This document shows positions 1 to 5,674 of a DNA stretch of 6,040 nucleotides, one piece after another. Numbering within the stretch: the first letter of the stretch is position 1; each line of letters opens with the position of its first letter. A model generated the notes under the pieces. That model saw only the letters and a list, made by a program, of their open reading frames with translations. It was not told the DNA's origin and searched no databases. A program made the position numbers and the translations under genes. Source of the DNA: Bacillota bacterium (GTDB lineage Bacteria; Bacillota; Bacilli; Bacillales_B; DSM-18226); NCBI GenBank assembly GCA_021821235.1, contig JAKACS010000218.1:1-6040 (forward strand), in the 5' to 3' direction.

Positions 1-108
1 GCACCTAGTGGCGACCGACAACTGAATATTGATCGATTATATTTTGAAGATGGTAAATTAAAAGTAGATGGCCCATCTTATAACGAGAGAAAAATTAATC
101 TTAAGTAG
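1..108 (+). CDS. C-terminal end of a probable GH43-family glycoside hydrolase (partial)
   Basis: The window opens inside a reading frame (frame 1) that runs 35 codons to a TAG at 106-108. The visible residues include IDRLYFEDGKLKVDGPSY. A phrase of the form 'idRlyFedGkl.vdGPt' is what I associate with the extreme C-terminus of the GH43 five-bladed beta-propeller catalytic domain (arabinofuranosidases, xylosidases, arabinanases), where the last blade closes. The catalytic acids lie upstream of the window and cannot be checked. The gene is co-directional with the sugar transporter and ends only 45 nt before it, so it probably belongs to the same cluster and acts on the same glycan. The family call rests on about 20 residues. 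Another beta-propeller or beta-sandwich glycosidase with a similar tail is possible. Confidence 0.55.
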   Translation, partial: APSGDRQLNIDRLYFEDGKLKVDGPSYNERKINLK

Positions 109-110
109 TT

Positions 111-124
111 TGAAAGCGTTTTTA
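111..124 (+). promoter_or_regulatory. Candidate cre / LacI-family operator
   Basis: TGAAAGCGTTTTTA fits the Bacillus catabolite-responsive element consensus TGWAARCGYTWNCW at 13 of 14 positions; the only mismatch is T instead of C at position 13. It lies in the 45-nt gap between the glycosidase stop and the binding-protein start, ending about 15 nt before the SD. CcpA with HPr-Ser-P, or a local LacI-type repressor, could bind here and block readthrough into the transporter genes or initiation nearby. The match is seen directly. Binding and the identity of the regulator are inferred. Confidence 0.6.
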
Positions 125-139
125 AATCGAATATCACTT

Positions 140-146
140 AGGGGGA
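140..146 (+). promoter_or_regulatory. Ribosome binding site of the binding-protein gene
   Basis: AGGGGGA lies 7 nt upstream of the GTG at 154. It supports GTG as the real start, because the frame downstream begins immediately with a lysine-rich signal-peptide N-region. Confidence 0.75.
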
Positions 147-153
147 ATCAATA

Positions 154-1410
154 GTGAAGAAATTTAAATTTTCTATACTGCTGTCGGCAATCATCGCGTT
201 ATCTGTTTTTTTAGCGGCATGTAGCAATGGTGGGAATAGCGCTACTTCAAATGATAAGGGCAAAAAAGAAATTTTGCTATGGACAAGTATGACCGGTCCT
301 GATGGGGACTTAGTTCAGAAAAACATTGATCAATACAACGCAACAAACCCAGAGTACAAAGTAAAAATGGTTCGTATAGAAGGTAATGCATTTAATAATA
401 AGTTAGCAACTGTCGCTCGTTCTCGCCAAGGTGTACCTGACGTTGCCCTAATTGCATCCGAAAATGTCGCTACATATAACAGCCAAGGGGTTCTTGATTC
501 GTGGGATCCGTATTTAAAAGGAACAGGAATTTCTGCGGATAAATATGTTAAAGCTGCATGGGATGTTGGTACCGTTAAAGATAAACAGTATGGCATACCA
601 GCAACCTTAGGTTCATGGGTCATGTACTATAACAAAAATTTAGTTGACAAATATGTTCCGGGTGCAGCTGATGATGGTGTCATTACTTATGAGGAAATCG
701 AAAAAGCAGGCGCCGCTGCTAAAAAAGATGGTATTCTTGCGATGGGATTTAGCTGGGGGATGCAAAACTTTAGTAATCTTTATTTGCAAATGGGTGGGAA
801 ATTCTCTGAAAATGGGAAACCTACCATCGACAACGGAACATCTGTTGCAGCAGTAGAAGAATTCAAAAAGTTGCTTGACCAAGGTTATATGAACAAAAAA
901 GGGGAAGACACAACCAAATTATTTAAGACGGGCAAAATCATTTTCTTGCCAGAAGGAACATGGATGTTAAGTACAATGCAAGAAATTAAAGACTTTACAT
1001 GGGGAGAAACGTTCACACCTCAATGGGATGCGAACAAAATTATTCAAGGAAGCGGTGCTGACCAATTTGCCTTATTTAAGAGCAAAGATCGCAACGATGC
1101 CAAAGTTAAAGCTACTGTTAAATTCATTGACTGGTTACGTAACAACCAAACGGAATGGATTAAATCAGGTGCAAACCCAACAGCTCTTGACATGCTGAAT
1201 AATACTGAATACACTAAAATGCCTCAATCTTTCCTATTAAAAACCGATAAAGGCCAAAAAGCGATTACAATTGTAACAGATCCTGGATATTCCTATATTT
1301 TTAGTGAAATCGATACCTCTTTGTGGGATATGATTCAAGGTAAAGTAGCTATTAAAGATCAATTGAAGAAAATTCAGCAAACGGTCAATGATAAAATGGC
1401 AAATCAATAA
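154..1410 (+). CDS. Sugar ABC transporter substrate-binding lipoprotein (SBP family 1)
   Basis: This is the extracytoplasmic receptor of a carbohydrate ABC importer: it binds sugar outside the membrane and delivers it to the two permeases encoded next. It has 418 residues, normal for family 1 (MalE/UgpB-like) binding proteins. Residues 1-23 form a lipoprotein signal: a basic KKFKF start, a hydrophobic core, then a lipobox L-A-A-C with Cys23 as the predicted diacylated residue, followed by a Ser/Gly/Asn-rich linker. The mature part starts with a strand (ILLWTSM) typical of SBP_bac_1, then the N-lobe PDVALI segment, the hinge-region GIPATLGSWVMYYNKNLVD pattern ('iP......l.YNK.l'), and FLPEGTWMLS in the second half. 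The GTG start is backed by a good SD. A cre-like site lies just upstream and a hairpin just downstream. The sugar bound cannot be read from the sequence; an oligosaccharide is most likely given the neighbouring glycosidases. Confidence is high for the class and low for any specific ligand. Confidence 0.95.
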   Translation: MKKFKFSILLSAIIALSVFLAACSNGGNSATSNDKGKKEILLWTSMTGPDGDLVQKNIDQYNATNPEYKVKMVRIEGNAFNNKLATVARSRQGVPDVALIASENVATYNSQGVLDSWDPYLKGTGISADKYVKAAWDVGTVKDKQYGIPATLGSWVMYYNKNLVDKYVPGAADDGVITYEEIEKAGAAAKKDGILAMGFSWGMQNFSNLYLQMGGKFSENGKPTIDNGTSVAAVEEFKKLLDQGYMNKKGEDTTKLFKTGKIIFLPEGTWMLSTMQEIKDFTWGETFTPQWDANKIIQGSGADQFALFKSKDRNDAKVKATVKFIDWLRNNQTEWIKSGANPTALDMLNNTEYTKMPQSFLLKTDKGQKAITIVTDPGYSYIFSEIDTSLWDMIQGKVAIKDQLKKIQQTVNDKMANQ

Positions 1411-1412
1411 AG

Positions 1413-1442
1413 AAAAGGAGGAGGAACAAAACTCCTCCTCTT
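1413..1442 (+). terminator. Intercistronic hairpin after the binding-protein gene (partial terminator, processing or mRNA-stabilising element)
   Basis: AGGAGGAG (1416-1423) is perfectly complementary to CTCCTCCT (1432-1439), giving an 8-bp stem with 5 G-C pairs and an 8-nt loop. After one mismatch, AA (1413-1414) can pair with TT (1441-1442). The sequence after the stem, CTTATCTTTCT, is T/C-rich but is not a clean T-run, so full intrinsic termination is doubtful. In many sugar ABC operons a hairpin after the binding-protein gene protects the upstream mRNA or attenuates transcription, so that the receptor is made in excess of the permeases. That role is inferred here. Confidence 0.6.
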
Positions 1443-1472
1443 ATCTTTCTTAAACAATTGAGGTGGTACTAG

Positions 1473-2363
1473 ATGGATTCTTCAGTGAATAAGCGAAAAG
1501 GCATTAATCTATGGCCAGCAGTATTTGTTGGACCTCATTTAATACTCTTTATTATCTTTTTCCTAATTCCAAGTGTGTATGGTATTTATATTTCATTTAC
1601 AAAGTGGAACTTGTTGGATGCGCCTCAGTTTGTGGGCTTGCAAAATTATCAAACAATCCTTTTTGATCAAAATTCAAGCTTTTATTCGCAATTCCGCAAT
1701 GGATTGAAAAATACGATTTATTTTGTAATCTTTTCAGTGCCGGTTACGATCATTGTTCCGCTTCTATTTGCAACAGCATTATCCGCAAAGCCCAAATTTA
1801 ATCGCCTATTTCAATCGATTTTTTATATGCCATCACTATTTGCAATCTCAGCCGTAATGATTATTTGGCAATTTTTATTAAGCGTTTCTTATGGACCATT
1901 AAATAACTATTTCAAGGTTTCTCTAAATCTATTAGATAACCAACCATGGGCATGGATTTCGATCGTCTTGGTTACAACTTGGTGGATGATTGGCGGGAAT
2001 ATGGTTATTTACCTTGCAGCATTAAATGGTGTCCCACAAAGTTTGTTTGAAGCTGCGTCATTGGATGGTGCTGGCACAATCACTAAGTTTTTTAAGATTA
2101 CACTACCAAGTATTAAGTACCAAATTTTATTTACAACCGTTATGACAACAATTGCCCAGTTTAATGTTTACGGGCAGCCATTAATGTTAACGGGAGGCGG
2201 TCCAAAAGATTCTACCCGTGTCCTCTTAATGTATATTCAACAAAATGCGTTTGGAAAAGGAATGTCCATAGCTGGAATTTCCTCTGCAATGGCTGTTCTT
2301 TTAGGGTTAGTAATAACAATCGTATCAATTTTCCAATTTGTAATATTAAGGGATCGAGATTAG
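1473..2363 (+). CDS. Sugar ABC transporter permease, MalF/UgpA type (CUT1)
   Basis: This is the first of two membrane subunits forming the sugar channel. The 296 residues show about six hydrophobic helices, roughly at 18-41, 80-104, 114-137, 158-183, 216-236 and 266-292. The N-terminal tail is short and basic. The cytoplasmic EAA loop, which docks with the ATPase, is intact: E193-A-A-x3-G-A with the later I-x-L-P (I209 to P212). Length and the N-terminal GPHLILFIIFFLIPSVYGIY type of first helix match the UgpA/LacF branch of binding-protein-dependent permeases rather than the much longer enteric MalF. The start is ATG preceded by GAGGTGG (1460-1466). It sits 62 nt after the binding-protein stop, across the hairpin, and its own stop overlaps the SD of the next permease, so the two permeases are probably translationally coupled. 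It is expected to pair with the second permease as a heterodimer in the cytoplasmic membrane. Confidence 0.95.
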   Translation: MDSSVNKRKGINLWPAVFVGPHLILFIIFFLIPSVYGIYISFTKWNLLDAPQFVGLQNYQTILFDQNSSFYSQFRNGLKNTIYFVIFSVPVTIIVPLLFATALSAKPKFNRLFQSIFYMPSLFAISAVMIIWQFLLSVSYGPLNNYFKVSLNLLDNQPWAWISIVLVTTWWMIGGNMVIYLAALNGVPQSLFEAASLDGAGTITKFFKITLPSIKYQILFTTVMTTIAQFNVYGQPLMLTGGGPKDSTRVLLMYIQQNAFGKGMSIAGISSAMAVLLGLVITIVSIFQFVILRDRD

Positions 2364-2370
2364 GAGGTGA
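2362..2370 (+). promoter_or_regulatory. Strong SD overlapping the upstream stop codon; decides the start of the second permease
   Basis: AGGAGGTGA matches nine consecutive positions of the SD complementary to the 3' end of 16S rRNA. It overlaps the TAG (2361-2363) of the first permease. The ATG at 2371 directly abuts it, which is too close, while the ATG at 2377 lies 6 nt beyond it (9 nt after GGAGG). I therefore prefer 2377. Confidence 0.75.
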
Positions 2371-2376
2371 ATGGAT

Positions 2377-3213
2377 ATGAAACAAAGCAAGGGAACAAAA
2401 ATAATTGCCTTTATCTTCTTATTGATTATGGCACTGTTTTGGGTAATCCCGCTAATATGGGCTTTCTTTACGTCTTTTAAATCCAATAATGAAATCGAAT
2501 CAACAGGATTCACTTTTTTGCCGATTCATTGGACTATCAGCAACTATAAACAATTATTGTTTAATAACGATACAAGCCCTGTGATCAAATGGTTCTTTAA
2601 TTCGCTGATTGTTTCCGTTAGCAACACAGTGCTTGTATTAATAGTTGTCTCACTTGCCTCATATGGCTACACAAGACTCAAGTTTAAAGGTCGAGATGTC
2701 TTGTTTTCTTTTTTGCTTGGTTCGATGATGTTTCCAAGTGTAGTCAACCTTATTCCTCTCTATAAAGTAATGGATAGTCTAGGATGGGTTAATAGCTTAA
2801 TGGCTGTCATTGTTCCAGGTGCTGCTGGTGTCTTTAATATCTTCTTGGTACGTCAATTTGTTTTAGGAATCCCGAAGGCATTAGACGAATCAGCCCGAAT
2901 CGATGGAGCGAACGAATGGCAAATTTTCTACCATATAATATTGCCGCTCATTCGCCCTGTTTTGACGGTTGTTGCCTTATTTAGTTTTACTGGCTCGTGG
3001 AATGATTTCTTGTGGCCATCCATTATCATCAATGATGTCGATAAATTGCCGATAACTCCTGGATTACAGCTACTTCAAGGGCAATATATTACGTATCCGG
3101 GATTGGGAACTGCTGGAGCATTAATCGCACTAATTCCGACATTCCTACTCTATTTATTTGCTCAGAGATATTTTATGCAATCGATGACGTTGTCGGCTGG
3201 AGTTAAAGAGTAG
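2377..3213 (+). CDS. Sugar ABC transporter permease, MalG/UgpE type (CUT1)
   Basis: This is the second channel subunit of the importer. From the ATG at 2377 it has 278 residues, standard for this family; an in-frame ATG at 2371 would add only Met-Asp but is too close to the SD. Six hydrophobic segments are visible at about 9-31, 72-97, 107-130, 137-158, 192-214 and 245-263. Other family hallmarks are the IPLIWAFFTSFKSNNE segment after helix 1, the FNSLIVS start of helix 2, the GYTRLKFKGRD turn after helix 2, and the EAA loop E171-S-A-x-I-D-G-A ending in I188-L-P. The C-terminal region, including QRYFMQSMTLSAGVKE, is the usual end ('qryfv.Glt.GavKg'). The last conserved Gly-rich stretch is altered here to MTLSAGVKE, which is within normal variation. 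It is the partner of the preceding MalF-type subunit. The next gene starts 21 nt downstream. No ATPase gene follows. Confidence 0.95.
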   Translation: MKQSKGTKIIAFIFLLIMALFWVIPLIWAFFTSFKSNNEIESTGFTFLPIHWTISNYKQLLFNNDTSPVIKWFFNSLIVSVSNTVLVLIVVSLASYGYTRLKFKGRDVLFSFLLGSMMFPSVVNLIPLYKVMDSLGWVNSLMAVIVPGAAGVFNIFLVRQFVLGIPKALDESARIDGANEWQIFYHIILPLIRPVLTVVALFSFTGSWNDFLWPSIIINDVDKLPITPGLQLLQGQYITYPGLGTAGALIALIPTFLLYLFAQRYFMQSMTLSAGVKE

Positions 3214-3221
3214 GTAGATCT

Positions 3222-3228
3222 GGGGGGA
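3222..3228 (+). promoter_or_regulatory. Ribosome binding site of the small membrane protein gene
   Basis: GGGGGGA lies 6 nt before the GTG at 3235. Together with the 21-nt gap after the permease stop, it argues that the small frame downstream is genuinely translated. Confidence 0.6.
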
Positions 3229-3234
3229 TAGTAA

Positions 3235-3669
3235 GTGAAACGATCTTTTGAACGCAAAATGATTTATATTGCAAGTGTTTGGCAAATCCTTTCAGGTGTT
3301 ATTACCATTTTCTTTTATTCTTTTTATATACGGGGACAGGCCAGTCAATTAGGAAGTTTGTCCCCAATCGAATCAATGGGCGTACAATCAATCTTCAAAA
3401 ATTTGTATATGTTTTCGGTAACGTATGGTCTCTTTTTTGTAGTAATTGCCAGTGTAAATGCACTTATTACTTGGAAAATGGTGAAAGACCATTCCGTACA
3501 ATATAAAATTCCGCTTATCTGGTTAGGATTAGCTGTAATCTTTTTCTTCTTATCAGATTTTATCAGTGTTATGTTTTATGTTAGTGCTGGCGTCATTGCC
3601 CTAGCGAAGAATCGTGTTTTAAAGCTAAATCATTCGGCAAGCAATGAAATGCTTTCATCTTCAAAATAA
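3235..3669 (+). CDS. Small four-helix membrane protein of unknown function in a sugar-uptake operon
   Basis: I do not recognise this family with confidence. The 144 residues start at a GTG with a G-rich SD. They show a basic N-terminus (KRSFERK), hydrophobic segments at about 9-31 and 57-79, and a long hydrophobic stretch at 92-125 that reads as two close helices split by SDF (107-109). A basic then polar tail follows (KNRVLKLNHSASNE). Four helices with both ends predicted inside the cell by the positive-inside pattern is the simplest topology. No EAA loop, catalytic motif or signal-peptidase site is visible. Its overall size and plan resemble small Firmicutes integral membrane families such as DUF4064, but I cannot confirm that; it does not look like the YesL-type DUF624 proteins often found with sugar ABC genes. 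It lies 21 nt after the permease and 52 nt before the GH2 gene, so it is surely co-transcribed. Possible roles, all inferred, are a transporter accessory subunit or a membrane-stability factor. Confidence 0.75.
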   Translation: MKRSFERKMIYIASVWQILSGVITIFFYSFYIRGQASQLGSLSPIESMGVQSIFKNLYMFSVTYGLFFVVIASVNALITWKMVKDHSVQYKIPLIWLGLAVIFFFLSDFISVMFYVSAGVIALAKNRVLKLNHSASNEMLSSSK

Positions 3670-3706
3670 ATAAAAGGCTTAAGTGAATTTTACAACTTGA
3701 TTGTTG

Positions 3707-3714
3707 AAAGGAGA
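3707..3714 (+). promoter_or_regulatory. SD that fixes the GH2 start at 3722
   Basis: AAAGGAGA lies 7 nt upstream of the ATG at 3722. The open frame extends upstream to a TTG at 3701, but that would place the SD inside the coding region and leaves the TTG without an SD of its own. The protein should therefore begin MNYRQEYPRP. Confidence 0.8.
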
Positions 3715-3721
3715 ACGACAC

Positions 3722-5524
3722 ATGAATTATAGACAAGAATATCCCAGACCGCAATTTGTAAGAAGCAATTGGTTAAATTTAAATGGTGTATGGGATTTTG
3801 CTTTCGATGACCAAAATCTTGGGGTAGTGCAGAAATGGTTCCAGCAGGACAAATCCTTTGATCAAAAGATCACAGTTCCATTTGCATATCAAGCAAAGCT
3901 TAGTGGAATAAATGACCCGAATTTTCATGACAATGTATGGTATAAGCGGGAATTTTCAGTACCAAATACATGGAAAAATGAGAGAGTACTCATACATTTT
4001 GGTGCAGTGGACTATCGGGCTTGGGTGTATGTTAATGGACAATTTGTTGGCTTTCATGAAGGAGGACATGTTTCATTTTCTTTTGATATTACGGAAACAT
4101 TGACCTGGAAAACAGAAACAATCGTAGTAAGAGCAGAAGATCCCTCAACAGACGAAACCATACCGAGAGGAAAACAGTACTGGATCGAACAGTCAGATGC
4201 GATTTGGTATACTAGGACAACGGGAATTTGGCAGACGGTATGGTTAGAACCAGTAAGTCCAACTCGAATTTCAAAGTTAAGAATGACACCAGATCTTGAC
4301 AATGGTGATATTATTGTTGAGTTTGATGTTGAAGGTGAATTATCTAACAAAAAGGTTGATATCGAAATTTCCTTTAAAAATGAAGTTGTCGCAAATGATA
4401 CGATTCAACTATACGAAAAATATACGAAACGAATCATTAACCTTTATAACCATCATATTTTCCGTACTTCCTTTCATCACAATGGATGGAATTGGACTCC
4501 GGAGACACCAAATCTATTTGATATTAAAATAACATTATTTGACCAGGAATTGAAATTGGATGAAGTACAATCTTACTTCGGTATGAGAAAAATTCATACA
4601 GAAAATGGAATGGTCTACTTAAACAATAAGCCCTATTATCAAAAATTAGTCCTTGATCAAGGATACTGGCCTGAAGGATTGTTGACAGCACCAACGGATG
4701 AGGATTTGAAACAAGATATAACTTTGGCAAAAGAAATGGGATTTAATGGCTGTAGAAAGCATCAAAAAGTAGAGGATCCAAGATTCCTATACTGGGCAGA
4801 TCAGCTAGGTTTCTTAGTTTGGGGTGAATGTGCATCTTCACCATATTATAACGAAGACGCAGTTGCAAGATTAACAAGGGAATGGATTGAAATTATAAAT
4901 CGAGATTATAATCATCCTTCAATTGTTGCATGGGTTCCATTAAATGAAAGCTGGGGTGTTCCGTTTATTCAGAATAATAAAATGCAACAACACCATTCTC
5001 TTTCCATGTATCACCTCCTTCATTCGCTAGATTCGACAAGATTAGTTGTTTCAAATGATGGTTGGGAATTAACGAAAACGGATATTTGTGCCATACACAA
5101 TTATAATCACGGAAATAAAGATGAAGTAGCTAAGTATGAAGTATATAAAGCGGAGTTAATGACGAAAGAAAATATCCTTAAATCTCAACCGGCTGGGCGT
5201 GGAATATATGCCAATGGATTTGAAAATCAAGGAGAGCCGATTTTGCTAACAGAATTTGGCGGGATTGGTTTTAAAGTTGGCGAGGATGCTGGATGGGGCT
5301 ATACTTCCGTCAAAAATGCCGAAGATTTTGTTTCAGATTATAAAAGAATTATGGAAGCAGTGTATGCGTCCAAAGCACTGCATGGATTCTGTTATACCCA
5401 ATTAACAGACGTAGAGCAAGAAATAAACGGTTTACTTACATATGATCGTAAACCAAAATGTGAATTGAAACTTATAAAAGAAATGAATGATATGTGGCAT
5501 GAAACGATTATTAAAGAAAAGTAA
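3722..5524 (+). CDS. Cytoplasmic glycoside hydrolase family 2 protein (beta-galactosidase/beta-glucuronidase-like)
   Basis: This is a retaining exo-glycosidase of family GH2, clan GH-A, predicted to cleave imported oligosaccharides. From the ATG at 3722 it has 600 residues. Residues 1-178 form the jelly-roll sugar-binding domain: YPRPQFVR, NLNGVWDFAFDD, VWYKREF, the VDYRAWVYVNGQFVGFHEGG core, and a final TTGIWQTVWLEPV. Residues about 180-285 form the immunoglobulin-like beta-sandwich, ending in the FGMRKI junction. Residues about 290-600 form the TIM barrel. The predicted acid/base is Glu409 in WVPLNESWG and the nucleophile is Glu511 in LLTEFGG; both are present. The conserved barrel Arg-His pair appears as R345-K-H-Q, followed by DPRFLYWADQLGFLVWGE. 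There is no signal peptide, so it acts inside the cell. It is about 600 residues with no extra C-terminal domains, far shorter than LacZ. GH2 members cut beta-galactosides, beta-mannosides, beta-glucuronides and some arabinosides, and I cannot choose between them. It is probably in the transporter operon, 52 nt after the small membrane gene. Confidence 0.93.
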   Translation: MNYRQEYPRPQFVRSNWLNLNGVWDFAFDDQNLGVVQKWFQQDKSFDQKITVPFAYQAKLSGINDPNFHDNVWYKREFSVPNTWKNERVLIHFGAVDYRAWVYVNGQFVGFHEGGHVSFSFDITETLTWKTETIVVRAEDPSTDETIPRGKQYWIEQSDAIWYTRTTGIWQTVWLEPVSPTRISKLRMTPDLDNGDIIVEFDVEGELSNKKVDIEISFKNEVVANDTIQLYEKYTKRIINLYNHHIFRTSFHHNGWNWTPETPNLFDIKITLFDQELKLDEVQSYFGMRKIHTENGMVYLNNKPYYQKLVLDQGYWPEGLLTAPTDEDLKQDITLAKEMGFNGCRKHQKVEDPRFLYWADQLGFLVWGECASSPYYNEDAVARLTREWIEIINRDYNHPSIVAWVPLNESWGVPFIQNNKMQQHHSLSMYHLLHSLDSTRLVVSNDGWELTKTDICAIHNYNHGNKDEVAKYEVYKAELMTKENILKSQPAGRGIYANGFENQGEPILLTEFGGIGFKVGEDAGWGYTSVKNAEDFVSDYKRIMEAVYASKALHGFCYTQLTDVEQEINGLLTYDRKPKCELKLIKEMNDMWHETIIKEK

Positions 5525-5674
5525 CAAAATTGCTGCATGTTTTCAAACCACCTTTTGCAGATGGATGCGGTGATAAGGATCCTGTTTTGAGGTATATAAA
5601 AGTAAAACCTGGAAGAATGGCAAGGATCTTATGTCTTGTCCAAATTGAAAAAAGGTAAGGGGGAAGAGAAAAAA
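5525..5674. other. 150-nt spacer between the GH2 and reductase genes
   Basis: This is the longest gap in the window. I see no convincing intrinsic terminator: complementary pairs such as CACC/GGTG are only 4 bp and no T-run follows. A TATAAA at 5595-5600 could serve as a -10 box, but no good -35 box is placed 16-18 nt upstream. AAGGATC occurs twice (5575-5581 and 5622-5628), which may be chance. A 17-codon frame from the ATG at 5537 lacks an SD and is not called. A weak promoter for the reductase gene is possible but unsupported. Confidence 0.4.
5657..5663 (+). promoter_or_regulatory. Ribosome binding site of the aldo/keto reductase gene
   Basis: AAGGGGG is followed by a purine-rich GAAGAG stretch 11 nt before the ATG at 5675. 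The spacing is slightly long but acceptable and supports that start. Confidence 0.6.

Noticed and set aside
110..137. Possible promoter TTGAAA (110-115) with TATCAC (132-137), 16-nt spacer
   Set aside because: Transcription would start near 144, inside the SD of the binding-protein gene, leaving no usable ribosome binding site; the -10 box is also weak.
1877..1890. Second cre-like match around AAGCGTTTCT inside the first permease gene
   Set aside because: Only 11 of 14 positions match and the conserved TG at the start is absent; it is probably chance in AT-rich coding sequence.
3693..3706. CAAC-TTGATT-GTTG inverted repeat before the GH2 gene
   Set aside because: A 4-bp stem without a T-run is too weak to call a terminator or operator.
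3701..3721. TTG at 3701 as an upstream start of the GH2 gene
   Set aside because: It has no SD, and the SD of the ATG at 3722 would lie within the extension; the added residues (MLKGERH) simply translate the SD region.
4054..4350. Minus-strand 98-codon open frame within the GH2 gene
   Set aside because: It lies antisense to well-conserved GH2 sequence and shows no recognisable protein motif; it is a shadow frame.
5537..5590. 17-codon frame ATG..TGA after the GH2 gene
   Set aside because: It has no SD, is very short, and shows no hydrophobic or leader-peptide pattern followed by an attenuator.
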